This document shows, one piece after another, positions 42,069-55,996 of a DNA stretch of 64,000 bases. Each line of letters opens with the position of its first letter. The first letter of the stretch is position 1. Source of the DNA: Methanobacterium subterraneum. Lineage in GTDB: Archaea; Methanobacteriota; Methanobacteria; Methanobacteriales; Methanobacteriaceae. Made by a program: the position numbers and the translations under genes. Below the pieces are notes generated by a model. The model did no database searches. It was not told where the DNA came from and saw nothing but the letters and a program-made list of their open reading frames with translations. The stretch spans positions 1,136,501 to 1,200,500 of the forward strand of contig NZ_CP017768.1 of NCBI RefSeq assembly GCF_002813695.1, read 5' to 3'.

Positions 42069-43598
42069 ATGATAAATATAAGTGTTATGCGTTATCAGCC
42101 TTCAGAAGATGAAGAACCCTACCTTGAATCATATTCTGTTGAAAATAAGGATAAAATGAAGGTTCTGGATGCCTTAAACTACATTAATAACCATCACCAG
42201 GCAAATATTGCCTACCGTTCCTCCTGTCGGGCGGGGCAGTGCGGCTCCTGTGCAGTTAAAGTTAACGGAGAAATGGCACTGGCCTGTAAAAGAGAGATAA
42301 AAGATGGGGATATAATAGAACCCATAAACCTACCAGTTATTAAGGACCTGGTTGTTGATCGAAGTGAAATAGAAGGCAAAGTTAAAGATATGGGCCTCTA
42401 TCTTGAGGATGAATGTGAAATCAGTGAGTGCCCGGCCATTTTAAACCCGGAAGAACTGGCCAACACCAAGAAGTTAAGGAGTTGTATTGACTGCTATTCC
42501 TGCCTATCAGCCTGCCCTGTTCTGAAAGTTAATGATGAATTCGCAGGCCCCTACTTCATGCGTTACCTGTCCAAATTTGCAATGGACCCCCGGGACTGTT
42601 CTGACCGGGCAGAAGAAGGACTTGAAGAAGGACTTTACTGCTGCACCTCTTGTTCCAAATGTGTGGAGGTCTGTCCCAAGGAAATAAACACCTTTGGAGG
42701 GGCAATTGAAAAATTAAGGGAAATAGCCTTTCAGGAAGGTATTGGGCCACTGCCAGCCCACCGTTCAGTTAAGGAACTCATTGAAAAGACCGGTAGATCA
42801 GTTGAACCCATGAAAGAAGGCCCTATGAGGGCAGGTTTCATGGAAACAGCCATTCAAAAACAAAAAGCTGGGAAATTAGATAATAATCGGAAAAATGGGG
42901 ATAAAAAAGAGAAAATAGCATTCTTTACAGGATGTCTAGTTGATTACCGGCTGCCAGAGATAGGAATGTCCCTTTTGAGTGTTTTAAATAATCACAACGT
43001 GGAAGTGGAAGTGCCTGCAGGGCAGGTTTGCTGTGGTTCCCCCATGATTCGTACCGGGCAGACTGATGTGGTGAAGGAACTGACTGAGAAGAATGCGAAA
43101 GCATTGGAAGGTTATGATACCATTATCACAGTCTGCGCAGGTTGTGGAGCCACCCTGAAAAAGGATTATCCAGAATATGGGGTTAATCTGAATGTCATGG
43201 ATATCAGTGAATATTTGCAGGATAAACTTAATACCGAAGATATGAAACCAGTGAACATGAAAGTAACCTATCACGACCCCTGTCATCTCATTCGAGGTCA
43301 GGGAATCCGTGATGAGCCCCGTGAAATTCTCAAAAAAATCAAGGGACTCGAATTTGTGGAGATGGAAATCCCTGATCAGTGTTGTGGTGCTGGTGGTGGT
43401 GTTAGGTCCGGTAAACCAGAAATTGCAGCAGCATTAGGCAGTGAAAAGGCAAAAATGATTGAAAAACTAGATGTGGATGCCGTAATCACCATCTGTCCCT
43501 TCTGTGAAAATAATATCCGGGCATCTCTGGAAAAGGAAGGACTAAAACTGGAAGTAATGAACCTGCTCACCCTATTGGAAAAGGCCTATAAGTCGTGA
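42069..43598 (+). CDS. tfrB: CoM/CoB-fumarate reductase subunit B
   Basis: The 509-residue iron-sulfur and thiol subunit couples fumarate reduction to oxidation of coenzymes M and B to the heterodisulfide, so it feeds biosynthesis in the incomplete reductive citric acid cycle. It has a plant-type [2Fe-2S] domain (about 1-95) with CRAGQCGSCAVKVNG and MALAC, two [4Fe-4S] motifs (CIDCYSCLSACP, CTSCSKCVEVCP) and two CCG domains (about 280-500) with CCGSPMIRTG, CAGCGATLKK, CCGAGGGVRSGK and CPFCENN, like HdrD. TfrA, the FAD-containing partner, is not in this window. GGAG lies before the ATG. Confidence 0.92.
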   Translation: MINISVMRYQPSEDEEPYLESYSVENKDKMKVLDALNYINNHHQANIAYRSSCRAGQCGSCAVKVNGEMALACKREIKDGDIIEPINLPVIKDLVVDRSEIEGKVKDMGLYLEDECEISECPAILNPEELANTKKLRSCIDCYSCLSACPVLKVNDEFAGPYFMRYLSKFAMDPRDCSDRAEEGLEEGLYCCTSCSKCVEVCPKEINTFGGAIEKLREIAFQEGIGPLPAHRSVKELIEKTGRSVEPMKEGPMRAGFMETAIQKQKAGKLDNNRKNGDKKEKIAFFTGCLVDYRLPEIGMSLLSVLNNHNVEVEVPAGQVCCGSPMIRTGQTDVVKELTEKNAKALEGYDTIITVCAGCGATLKKDYPEYGVNLNVMDISEYLQDKLNTEDMKPVNMKVTYHDPCHLIRGQGIRDEPREILKKIKGLEFVEMEIPDQCCGAGGGVRSGKPEIAAALGSEKAKMIEKLDVDAVITICPFCENNIRASLEKEGLKLEVMNLLTLLEKAYKS

Positions 43599-43677
43599 AA
43601 AGCATTTCAGGCGAAATCAGCAGACAGCAATATAACTAATATGGCATTAACTATGAGGAAAAATAAGAGATTATAAC

Positions 43678-44373
43678 ATGATTTACGTGGTTTTTGTGGA
43701 GCCAGAAACTCCAGGCAACATAGGATTTTTGGCGCGCACTATGAAAAATTTCGGCCTAAATAAGATGGTATTAATAAATCCATGTCAGCTGGAACATGAC
43801 TCTTATTACAAGGCCATGCATGCCCGTGAAATCGTCCACAATCGCCAGGAATATCCTTCTCTGACTGAATTCCTTAAAGAAAAGGAAATAGATTTTGCAG
43901 TGGGAACTACTGGAACTGCTGGGGGCAGTTATAACCTCCCCCGTATTGCAGTAACCCCTGATAACCTCGCCCAATCAATAAAGGTGGATGGAGATATTGC
44001 ACTTATACTGGGAAGAGAGGGTGATGGCCTAACTAATGATGAATTAGAGCTTTGTGATGTGATAGTTTCAATCCCTACCCATGGATCATATCCCATCCTG
44101 AACATTACCCATGCTGCCGCCATTATTTTCTACGAATTATTTAAGAATGAAAAATCTTATCCTGTGGAAGATTTAGAAGAAGCATCACTGGAGGAAAAAC
44201 AGGGCTTAATGGAATACATGGATGATGTGCTGGATAATCTGGATTATCCCCCTCATAAAAAGAAAAATGCTTCCACAGTTTTCAGGAGAGTAATGGGGAG
44301 GGCATTTATATCTGGTAGGGAAGCCCATACCCTCAAAGGAATGTTCAGAAGGATAAAGGATCGGGTAAACTGA
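43678..44373 (+). CDS. SPOUT-family RNA 2'-O-methyltransferase (TrmJ-like)
   Basis: The 231-residue protein starts VVFVEPETPGNIGFLARTMK and holds the knot motif LILGREGDGLTNDEL with SIPTHGSYPILNITHAAAII, the pattern of TrmJ-type enzymes that methylate the ribose at position 32 of tRNA. The C-terminal 70 residues form the helical extension seen in archaeal TrmJ. The GAGAT sequence lies before the ATG. It is the middle member of a co-directional run tfrB - trmJ - dcd with 80-90 bp gaps, so a shared transcript is possible. Confidence 0.85.
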   Translation: MIYVVFVEPETPGNIGFLARTMKNFGLNKMVLINPCQLEHDSYYKAMHAREIVHNRQEYPSLTEFLKEKEIDFAVGTTGTAGGSYNLPRIAVTPDNLAQSIKVDGDIALILGREGDGLTNDELELCDVIVSIPTHGSYPILNITHAAAIIFYELFKNEKSYPVEDLEEASLEEKQGLMEYMDDVLDNLDYPPHKKKNASTVFRRVMGRAFISGREAHTLKGMFRRIKDRVN

Positions 44374-44466
44374 CATGGTATACTTTCAGGAGATAATGCA
44401 TACTACCCCTTAGGGAAATTAATGAAAAATGATCAATATTAACTAAAAAGGGAGAATGTGGATAAA

Positions 44467-45075
44467 ATGGCTATTTTAAGTGACCAGGATATTATAAAAT
44501 ATTTAGATGAAGGCAAAATCACCATAGACCCCCTGGAGGATCCGGCCAGGCAAATTCAACCATCTTCAGTAGACCTGCGGATTGGGAACGAGTTTAAAGG
44601 TTTCCGTATTATTCGGAAACCCTGCATCGACCCCCTGGACAAATCTGACCTGGAGTCCTACATGGAATCATTCCATCTGGAACAGAGAGAGGCATTCATC
44701 ATACACCCGGGGGAATTTGCACTGGCCACCACCTACGAAGCTGTTAAACTCCCTGATGATCTGGTGGCTCGTGTTGAGGGGCGTTCATCCATGGGACGCC
44801 TGGGAATAACCATGCACGTCACCGCAGGATACATTGACCCCGGATTTCAAGGAAAGATCACCCTGGAAATATCCAACATAGGTAAAATGCCAGTGGCCCT
44901 ATACACTGGCCAGAGGGTTTGTCAGATAGTTTTTGAAACCATGACCAGTCCATCATTACGACCCTATGGCCATCCAGAACGGGACAGTAAGTACATGGGT
45001 CAGGATCGTCCGGTTACCAGTAAAATTAAACAGGATTACGAGATCAGGGATCGCAAACAGACCAAATTGCTTTAA
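44467..45075 (+). CDS. dcd: dCTP deaminase
   Basis: The 202-residue protein belongs to the trimeric dCTP deaminase/dUTPase superfamily. Motifs are QPSSVDLRIGNEF (about residues 25-37), ARVEGRSSMGRLGI (about 103-116) and HVTAGYIDPGFQGKITLEIS (about 119-138). Some archaeal members convert dCTP straight to dUMP (bifunctional). Whether this one does is not settled by sequence alone. The ATG at 44467 is chosen because GGGAG then lies 12 bases upstream; a GTG at 44458 (three codons earlier) is too close to that site. It is the last of three co-directional genes before GlyRS. Confidence 0.9.
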   Translation: MAILSDQDIIKYLDEGKITIDPLEDPARQIQPSSVDLRIGNEFKGFRIIRKPCIDPLDKSDLESYMESFHLEQREAFIIHPGEFALATTYEAVKLPDDLVARVEGRSSMGRLGITMHVTAGYIDPGFQGKITLEISNIGKMPVALYTGQRVCQIVFETMTSPSLRPYGHPERDSKYMGQDRPVTSKIKQDYEIRDRKQTKLL

Positions 45076-45142
45076 TATCAAAGATATTTTTTTTAATCTA
45101 ATATATTATCCAAAAAAGAGAGGAAATAGAGAGGATAACAAA

Positions 45143-46864
45143 ATGAAGAATGAAGATGTTATGAATATTGCCAAAAAACGAGGATTCTTATGGTCATCAT
45201 TTGAAATTTATTCTGGAGTGGCTGGGTTCTTTGATTACGGCCCTTTAGGTGCGATTTTAAAAAATAAAATAATGAACAAGTGGAGAGAATATTACCTGGT
45301 AGGTGAAGGATTCTATGAAATCGAATCACCAACCATCATGCCTGAAGAGGCGCTTAAAGCATCAGGCCACGTAGATCATTTTAACGACCCCATGACTGAG
45401 TGTAAGGATTGTTTAGAAGTTTTCAGGGCTGATCATATTATCAAAGAGACCATTGGTCAGGAAGTGGAAGGTCTTGAAAATCAGGAACTCACTGAAATAT
45501 TATCCAACCAGCAGATTCTTTGTCCCCGATGTGAAGGTCACTTAACCCATGTCTGGAGTTACAACCTAATGTTCCAAACTCTTATCGGAGCCAAGGGTAA
45601 AAAAACTGGTTACATGAGGCCAGAAACTGCCCAGGGCATATTCATACCATTTAAAAGATTGCTAAGGTTTTACCGGGGAAAACTTCCCTTCGGTGTGGTT
45701 CAGCTGGGTAAAGCTTACCGGAACGAAATCTCACCCCGTCAGGGTGTTATCCGACTCAGGGAATTCACCCAGGCTGAAGCAGAGATATTTGTAGATCCTA
45801 GGGATAAAAAACATCCCCGTTTCCATGACGTGGCTAAGCAGATGCTTACCCTTTACCCTGCAGATGCTCAGGAGGAAGATGGTGAACCAATCCAGGTCAC
45901 CGCCCAGGAAGCAGTTGATAAAGGTGTGGTGTCCAGCCAGATGTTAACTTATCAGTTGTGTCTGGCGGACAGGTTTATGGAGGACTTGGGAATACCTGAA
46001 AATGTGATTAGATTCCGTCAACACATGAAAACTGAGATGGCCCACTACGCCATTGACTGCTGGGATGTGGAGATACACACCGACCGTTATGGTTGGGTTG
46101 AGGTTATTGGAATTGCGGATCGGAGTGATTTCGATCTTAAATCCCACAGCCAGCACAGTAGGGAAGATCTGTCTGTTTTCATGGAATATGATGAACCGCA
46201 GACCATTACTAAACTGACTGTCAAACCCAATATGAAAAAATTCGGACCCCTCTTTAAGGGTAATGCCCCTAACATAATGGAATTCCTTAAAAATACTAAT
46301 GTTTATCCCATTAAACAAGCCTTTGAGGAGGATGGGACTTACCAGTTGAAACTGGAAGGAGAAACTTACCAGTTAACGCCGGATATTTTATCATTTGAAG
46401 AAGTTGAAGAAACTGTGAGGGGTGAAAAGGTATATCCTCATGTTATTGAACCTTCTTATGGTATTGACCGTATAACCTATTCTGTACTCCTACATACCTT
46501 CACACAGGAGGATGACCGCAACATTTTCCATTTCCCTGCGGATCTAGCACCAGTAGGAGTGAATGTCTTCCCACTGGTAAACAAGGACGAACTGGTGGAA
46601 ATAGCAAATAAGATAATGGCCCATCTTCGTGTTGAAGGTATAATAGCTGAAGTGGACACTTCTGGAACCATTGGCCGCAGGTATGCTCGTTCTGATGAGA
46701 TAGGAACACCATTTGCTGTTACAGCTGATCACCAGAGTTTAGAAGATAATACAGTAACCATCAGAGAAAGGGATAGCCAAAAACAGGTTCGAGTATTGAT
46801 ATCTGAAGTTCCAAGTAAAATTAATGACTTGATGGTTAAAAAAATAAGTTTTAGTGATCTTTAA
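45143..46864 (+). CDS. glyS: Glycyl-tRNA synthetase (archaeal/eukaryotic type)
   Basis: The 573-residue class II synthetase starts MKNEDVMNIAKKRGFLWSS. The motif order is GFFDYGPLGAILKNKI (about residues 27-42), class II motif 2 in YRNEISPRQGVIRLREFTQA (about 191-210) and motif 3 near EPSYGIDRITYS (about 436-447). The C-terminal anticodon-binding domain contains VNVFPLVNK. Glu-rich insertions as in archaeal GlyRS are present. The longer open frame starting at 44966 overlaps dcd and adds 59 unrelated residues. The ATG at 45143, behind GAGAGGA, is the real start. Confidence 0.95.
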   Translation: MKNEDVMNIAKKRGFLWSSFEIYSGVAGFFDYGPLGAILKNKIMNKWREYYLVGEGFYEIESPTIMPEEALKASGHVDHFNDPMTECKDCLEVFRADHIIKETIGQEVEGLENQELTEILSNQQILCPRCEGHLTHVWSYNLMFQTLIGAKGKKTGYMRPETAQGIFIPFKRLLRFYRGKLPFGVVQLGKAYRNEISPRQGVIRLREFTQAEAEIFVDPRDKKHPRFHDVAKQMLTLYPADAQEEDGEPIQVTAQEAVDKGVVSSQMLTYQLCLADRFMEDLGIPENVIRFRQHMKTEMAHYAIDCWDVEIHTDRYGWVEVIGIADRSDFDLKSHSQHSREDLSVFMEYDEPQTITKLTVKPNMKKFGPLFKGNAPNIMEFLKNTNVYPIKQAFEEDGTYQLKLEGETYQLTPDILSFEEVEETVRGEKVYPHVIEPSYGIDRITYSVLLHTFTQEDDRNIFHFPADLAPVGVNVFPLVNKDELVEIANKIMAHLRVEGIIAEVDTSGTIGRRYARSDEIGTPFAVTADHQSLEDNTVTIRERDSQKQVRVLISEVPSKINDLMVKKISFSDL

Positions 46865-46981
46865 GATGGACTATTGTCTTTAAATCACATTTTTTTTATT
46901 TTTATTCTTTTTTAGAGTATTATTGGTCTAAAATATTGCCAGGATATAAAAAAAAGAAATAAAGTGCCCTTTTATAAAGGA

Positions 46982-47137
46982 TTAATCCTTAGTTACCAGG
47001 GCTTCCAGTTCATCTTTAGGAATCAACTGGGCTATTTTAAGTTTAGTTGGGCAGCGACCCAGTTTTATGTCATGTTTTTTTGCTATGGCTTTAAGATCTT
47101 TCATGGTGGCCTTCTTGGCCATTTCTTCCACATCCAT
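46982..47137 (-). CDS. Small conserved-looking basic protein, 51 residues
   Basis: The frame reads MDVEEMAKKATMKDLKAIAK followed by KHDIKLGRCPTKLKIAQLIP and a short acidic tail, ending at 46982. A good ribosome binding site, GGAGATGTG, lies before the ATG. The composition (Lys-rich, amphipathic helices in the order helix, KLGRCPTK turn, helix) resembles a SAP-like DNA-binding fold, with helix-extended loop-helix. This would be a DNA-binding peptide, but the assignment is inference. It lies in the gap between GlyRS and the TatD-like gene. A plus-strand frame over the same bases is its shadow. Confidence 0.6.
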   Translation of the reverse strand: MDVEEMAKKATMKDLKAIAKKHDIKLGRCPTKLKIAQLIPKDELEALVTKD

Positions 47138-47305
47138 AGTTCACATCTCCAGAGATTTTCATAGTGTGGGAATTATGAAATTCCATTAATACTTAAGGTT
47201 AAACTTCTTAATTAATTTTAGAGGACACACAGAATGGATTTTATTAACGGATTTGAGAAAAAAATCGTTGGTATCACGGTTAATTAATTATTGGAGTTGA
47301 ATGGT

Positions 47306-48073
47306 ATGATAGACGCACATATACATGCTGACTGTAGAACTTACGAAGATTTTGAAACTATGGCTATTGCAGGGATAGAATCTGCCATTACATTGGCCCA
47401 TGATCCCATGAGGATGACCACTTCGGCAGTGGTTCTGGACCACTTCCACCGCATACTGGAAAATGATTTTAAACGGGCCGGGAATAATGGAATAACCCTT
47501 AAAGCAGCCCTGGGACTTCACCCTCGGAGCATATGTCCAGATTATCGGATAGTGCTTCGTAAGCTTCCCTGGTTTCTGGACCAGGAGGAAGTGATTGCCA
47601 TTGGAGAGATAGGCCTTGAAACCGCTTCTGACCTTGAGAGGGAAGTTTTCCGAACTCAACTTCAAATGGCAGATGAACTGGATATGAAAGTGGCAGTGCA
47701 CACTCCACGACAAAATAAAAGGGAGATCACCATTAAAACCCTCTCAATCATTGATGGTAACATTGACCCTGCCCGGGTGGTGGTGGATCATGTGGATTCA
47801 TCTATCATTGATTTGATGGCTGATTTTGAGGGAATGCTGGGAATTACTGTGCAACCACAAAAAATGACTCCCAACGAAGCTGTTGAACTTCTAGAAATGA
47901 CATTCCAGGATTATGGTCCTGAGAGGTTTATGTTGGATAGTGATATGAGTTCTTCACCTTCCGATCCATTATCTGTTCCGAAAACTGTTCATAGGCTTAA
48001 ATTGGCTGGTTGGGATGATAAAAAGATAGAAATGTTATCCAAAGATAATGCAGCCAATTTTTATGGTTTCTAA
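47306..48073 (+). CDS. TatD-family metal-dependent hydrolase
   Basis: The 255-residue protein is a TIM-barrel amidohydrolase of the TatD type. The metal-binding Asp-x-His-x-His is MIDAHIHAD at the N-terminus. The family block ALGLHPRS and AIGEIGLE (about 75-105), AVHTPRQN (about 135) and LDSDMSSSP (about 215) follow. Members act as DNases or other phosphodiesterases; a specific substrate is not evident. The start is the ATG at 47306, five bases behind GGAGTTGA. A TTG at 47291 would add five residues without a site. Confidence 0.8.
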   Translation: MIDAHIHADCRTYEDFETMAIAGIESAITLAHDPMRMTTSAVVLDHFHRILENDFKRAGNNGITLKAALGLHPRSICPDYRIVLRKLPWFLDQEEVIAIGEIGLETASDLEREVFRTQLQMADELDMKVAVHTPRQNKREITIKTLSIIDGNIDPARVVVDHVDSSIIDLMADFEGMLGITVQPQKMTPNEAVELLEMTFQDYGPERFMLDSDMSSSPSDPLSVPKTVHRLKLAGWDDKKIEMLSKDNAANFYGF

Positions 48074-48183
48074 AGAAAATAATATGTTCTATTTTGAATT
48101 ATTTCTTCTATTTTTAATTATTTCCATTTTTTAGAATGAATTCCCATCAGAATAAGAGATAAAAAAGAGTTTAAGAAGTTTGG

Positions 48184-48978
48184 TTATTTGTTTTCAGGTA
48201 ATATACCCACAAACTTCTTGATCCGTTCCATGATTCCCTCATTATCTGGCTGGACTGGTTTGTATTCTTTTCCAACCAAGTCCGCTGCCAGTTGCATTAT
48301 TTCATTGCTTATGGGAGAAGCCGGGTTTAACTCCATCACTGAACTTCCCAGGGCTATGGAACGATCCATTTCCCGGTCATAGGAGATCACCGAAATCATG
48401 GGAACTTCCAGTATGGATTCAATTTCATTAACTGAAAGCAGGAAATTATCATCGTACCACATGTTTAAAACAAAACCAAGTATTTCAATGTTAAGTTCAT
48501 TCAAGAGTATTCTGATCTTCAAAGCATCGGCCACTGCAGGCATGGTGGAATTAGTAACTAGTATGGCCTCAGTGTCCTCGGGTAATGCTTCGAATATGTT
48601 GGAATTAATCCCCGAGGGTAGGTCCATGAGGAAGATATTTCCATAGGAAGATATTTCTTCCATTATCCTTTTCCAGGATACATAGTTAGGATTGATAGTT
48701 TTTAAGGTTTCAAAGTGCATACCTGTGGGTATTACCAGCGCTCCCTGATTAACCTGGTAGACACAATCTTGAACCGCTTTGTCACGCATCAGGACATCGT
48801 GTAGTGTCACTTCTGGATTTAGAAGTCCGGTGATAACATCCATATTGGACATCATCAAGTCCAAGTCCAACATGACCACTTCTTCCCCGAAAAGACTTAG
48901 AGCTACGCCTAAGTTAAAGGTGAGGGAGGTTCTTCCCACTCCTCCTTTTCCAGATGCAAGAGCAATAAATCTCGACAT
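48184..48978 (-). CDS. MinD-like ATPase with altered P-loop
   Basis: The 264-residue protein is closely related to the MinD next to it. Its Walker A reads SGKGGVGRTS, with Arg at position 16 where the Lys of the P-loop is otherwise invariant; the signature Lys of the deviant Walker motif (KGG) is retained. The switch region has LMDLPSG instead of LIDAPAG. The C-terminal segment MERIKKFVGIL keeps an amphipathic membrane-targeting helix. Such changes suggest weak or no ATP hydrolysis, with possible binding to membrane or to the real MinD. It lies 31 bp after minD on the same strand. Confidence 0.8.
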   Translation of the reverse strand: MSRFIALASGKGGVGRTSLTFNLGVALSLFGEEVVMLDLDLMMSNMDVITGLLNPEVTLHDVLMRDKAVQDCVYQVNQGALVIPTGMHFETLKTINPNYVSWKRIMEEISSYGNIFLMDLPSGINSNIFEALPEDTEAILVTNSTMPAVADALKIRILLNELNIEILGFVLNMWYDDNFLLSVNEIESILEVPMISVISYDREMDRSIALGSSVMELNPASPISNEIMQLAADLVGKEYKPVQPDNEGIMERIKKFVGILPENK

Positions 48979-49009
48979 AGTTATTCCCTAAAATTTAAAA
49001 TTAAAATTT

Positions 49010-49789
49010 TTATCTCCTGCCGAGTAGTCCTTCCACTAGTTTGGATATGACACCTTTTTTGTCTGGTTCAATTGGCTGGTACTCTTCACCGATTAGATCC
49101 GCTCCCAGTTGCATTATTGCATTGCTGGTTGGGGATTTAGGATTTTTAACTACTAAAGGTTCTCCGAAGGCTGCTGCCCGGCTGACTTCGTTGTCTTCGG
49201 GGATTACAGCTATGACTGGTACTTCCAGTATAGTTTCAATTTCACTGATGGTGAGGAATGTTTTATCGTGTTGTTCTCGGTTAATAACCACACCCAATAT
49301 GTCCACACCTAATCGGTTGGCTACGATTTTGGTCTTGAGAGCGTCACTGATGGATGGTACTTCTGGAGTGGTGACCAGTATCATTTCCTGAGCTGCGGCT
49401 ATGGCGGCTAGGGCATCTTTTTCCAATCCCGCTGGGGCGTCAATTAATAATATATCAGCACTTTCAATGAGTATCTCTAGTGCACTTTCCAGACGGTCCA
49501 TTTTTATCTTACGAAGACCTTCCAGTGATATTCCAGCAGGGACTACTTTAACCCCTCCCGGCCCTTCATAAATTGCATCTTCAATATCTGCATCTCCAGA
49601 AAGTACATCATGTAGAGTCACTGATTTTCCTTCCATACCCAGGATCAGTTCCAGGTTAGCCATGGCCACATCGGCATCGAGAACTATGACCTCTTCCCCA
49701 TAAGTAGCCAGGGAAACTCCTAAATTTGCAGTGATAGTTGTTTTTCCAACTCCACCTTTCCCTGATGCAACTGTTATCACTCTTGTCAT
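49010..49789 (-). CDS. minD: MinD-type cell-division ATPase
   Basis: The 259-residue protein is a ParA/MinD P-loop ATPase. The deviant Walker [11 protein letters not shown] (residues 9-18) is intact, as are [13 protein letters not shown] (switch I part), [10 protein letters not shown] (Walker B, about 118-127) and [13 protein letters not shown]. The C-terminus [10 protein letters not shown] could form the amphipathic membrane helix of MinD. In archaea MinD proteins localise polarly and affect motility or surface assembly as much as division. It heads a minus-strand pair with the degenerate paralogue, with GGAGGAA at the ATG. The SepF and PATAN-like genes lie upstream on the same strand. Confidence 0.88.
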   Translation of the reverse strand: MTRVITVASGKGGVGKTTITANLGVSLATYGEEVIVLDADVAMANLELILGMEGKSVTLHDVLSGDADIEDAIYEGPGGVKVVPAGISLEGLRKIKMDRLESALEILIESADILLIDAPAGLEKDALAAIAAAQEMILVTTPEVPSISDALKTKIVANRLGVDILGVVINREQHDKTFLTISEIETILEVPVIAVIPEDNEVSRAAAFGEPLVVKNPKSPTSNAIMQLGADLIGEEYQPIEPDKKGVISKLVEGLLGRR

Positions 49790-49885
49790 CCAATTCCTCC
49801 TAAAATTATTTCCACCTAACTTTTTTCATCTTAAAACTTTTTTATAAATCAATAATCTTCAATTAAATCCTCATTCAGTTAAATC

Positions 49886-51157
49886 TTAACTGAATTCTAC
49901 GTTAATCTCGAATCTCTCCACCACTTCTGGGTATTGTCGGAAACTCTTTTTAATGGCAATTTCTGCTATGTTAATGATCTGTCTTCTAAGGTTAACTGCA
50001 GTTCGGTTCTGTCCCATTATTCGGTTTAAGAATCCTTGGCTTTCATATTCAGTGATGATATTGATTGTCCCACTTAGATCTTTGTAATTGTCAAGGAAGA
50101 CCATGACTTCTGTTCCCTTTATTTTAGGAATACCCAGTACAGATTTTTTGATGAGGTTCATCAGGACTAATTCAACCCGTTCCACATCATCATCATCAAT
50201 GATACCACCGCTATATGATTGTAATAAGTTTTCCACATCATCATCTTGAACATCTTTAATACCATACTTTTTAAGAAGTTCTGACCGGTCTACTGGTATT
50301 TCATCATCTATATCAGAAGATTCAGATTCTATTTCTGTTTTAGCTAATGGTGTTTCTGATTTAGTGCCAACCACTGATTCTTCTGGCGTATTACTGACTG
50401 ATGAATAATCAACATACTCATCCAAACCTCCAGAAGAGGGAGGCTCATCACTCATTTCCTCTCCTTTAGGAGGCTCATTTAAAGATGTTTCAAGTTCATT
50501 AGCCAACGTTGATTTTTCAACATTTTGAGCTGATTTATCAACAGACTCATCCAACCCAACTGAGGGAGATGATTCAACCTCTTCATCCATTTCCAGTTCT
50601 TTAATGGGTTCTTCTGATGGTTGTTCCTTTAACGATGAATCAGTTTTTTCAGTAATAGATGATTCAACAACCTTTTCAACCGATTCCACATCCTCAGATA
50701 GATTTTTAGCACTAGCTTCGATTTTATCTGAATCTTGAACTTCCGGTTCTATGATAGTGGAGTTTACAGTTTCTACAGATTCTTCAGAAGTTTCGGATGA
50801 CTTTTTTTTCAGTTCACCAATAACATCGTAAACAACGGAATCTGTTTCTATGGTGTATGGTTTGTTGAGATCAAGTAAATAGTCCACTTGGGATGGACCT
50901 ACATCAAAGACCTCAATTAATGTGTTTTTATTATCCAAAGCAGAATTTATTTTTTCCAGTGCTTCCCTCTTAGAATATCGTTCATAAGAAGCAGCAACCT
51001 GTTTTCCATCTTTATAAAGAATATAACCTTCTTCTGAACTTGAAGTTACTCTAATAAACCCGTTTTTATGATCTTTAGCTAGATCTTCCATTAATTTCGA
51101 GAAATCCAACTCGTCAGCATATGAAACCATTGATGGTTTGGTTATGGGCATTTCCAT
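49886..51157 (-). CDS. PATAN-like / DUF2226-type protein with long acidic middle
   Basis: The 423-residue protein has three parts. The N-terminus (about 1-115) reads [20 protein letters not shown] and [15 protein letters not shown], the pattern of PATAN/DUF4388-like input domains linked to GTPase and chemotaxis-type signalling. The middle (about 120-290) is Ser/Glu-rich and unstructured. The C-terminus (about 295-423) has a small alpha/beta domain with [20 protein letters not shown]. The function is unknown; it may be a DUF2226 protein, which I cannot confirm. It is in the SepF/MinD region, 97 bp before minD. GGGGAGAT precedes its ATG. Confidence 0.55.
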   Translation of the reverse strand: MEMPITKPSMVSYADELDFSKLMEDLAKDHKNGFIRVTSSSEEGYILYKDGKQVAASYERYSKREALEKINSALDNKNTLIEVFDVGPSQVDYLLDLNKPYTIETDSVVYDVIGELKKKSSETSEESVETVNSTIIEPEVQDSDKIEASAKNLSEDVESVEKVVESSITEKTDSSLKEQPSEEPIKELEMDEEVESSPSVGLDESVDKSAQNVEKSTLANELETSLNEPPKGEEMSDEPPSSGGLDEYVDYSSVSNTPEESVVGTKSETPLAKTEIESESSDIDDEIPVDRSELLKKYGIKDVQDDDVENLLQSYSGGIIDDDDVERVELVLMNLIKKSVLGIPKIKGTEVMVFLDNYKDLSGTINIITEYESQGFLNRIMGQNRTAVNLRRQIINIAEIAIKKSFRQYPEVVERFEINVEFS

Positions 51158-51275
51158 TTATACATCTCCCCATATCCTTACTAAATCCCCTAATTCCTTA
51201 ACAAATTATCCATATAATAAATTATCCTCATCCCAAATAAATATAATCCCTATTGCAATTTGCATGTTTTATATT

Positions 51276-52702
<1,427 letters not shown>

Positions 52703-52720
52703 AAGATCACTCCTCTTAAA

Positions 52721-53171
<451 letters not shown>

Positions 53172-53319
53172 ATGGAATTAGGAATTTAAACCCGAACTAA
53201 CGGTTCATCACTTTAAGTCATCATTTGTTGTTTAATCCAAAAAACCAATATATGAATGATTTTTAGTAAAGGGCAACCAACTTAAAAAACATTAATCAAC
53301 TTATATGGGGGTAGCACTC

Positions 53320-54282
<963 letters not shown>

Positions 54283-54564
54283 ATCACCGATAAAAAGATA
54301 TATACATATCAATAATCCAAAATACATAATACCAAAATGTCAACATCATAAACCATAACAATCAATCCTTCAACTTAACATAAGTACCCAACAACAATAT
54401 TTTGATCATCACACCTTAATTTAATGAATAAATTCTTTGACTTAATGTTTTTTTATTTTAAAATAGTTGTTAGAAATACATTTTAATAGAAATTCATGAA
54501 ATTAAAAAAATATTATGCTTAAAAATAAATTATAATCAAAAATAATATATTAGGAGTCGTAAAT

Positions 54565-55155
<591 letters not shown>

Positions 55156-55291
55156 TCAATTGTATTAGAAATTTTCAAAAGAAACAAAAAACTGGTTATT
55201 TAGTAATGGATTTATTAATTAACTTCAGGTAGGAGGGTAAATTGCACAAAAAAAGATAAATGTAGTTTATTATTTTAAAAAAATTTAAGAG

Positions 55292-55786
<495 letters not shown>

Positions 55787-55996
55787 GAAAAATCTCCCTA
55801 TTTTTTAGATTTAAATTCTTTTAAACTCAGTAAATGCTATGTGAATGGTCTTATATAAAACTATTGTTTAAATGACAGGTTACGTGTAAAATTTAAGGTG
55901 ATTTTCTATTACACTCTAACAATAATGGAAGGCAAAATAAAGATTTCAAATAATCCTATATAATTCCCAGTACTCAGAGTACTTGTGGATATATAA

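Noticed and set aside
44966..45142. N-terminal extension of glycyl-tRNA synthetase overlapping dcd
   Set aside because: The extra 59 residues do not resemble the enzyme and the ATG at 45143 has its own ribosome binding site.
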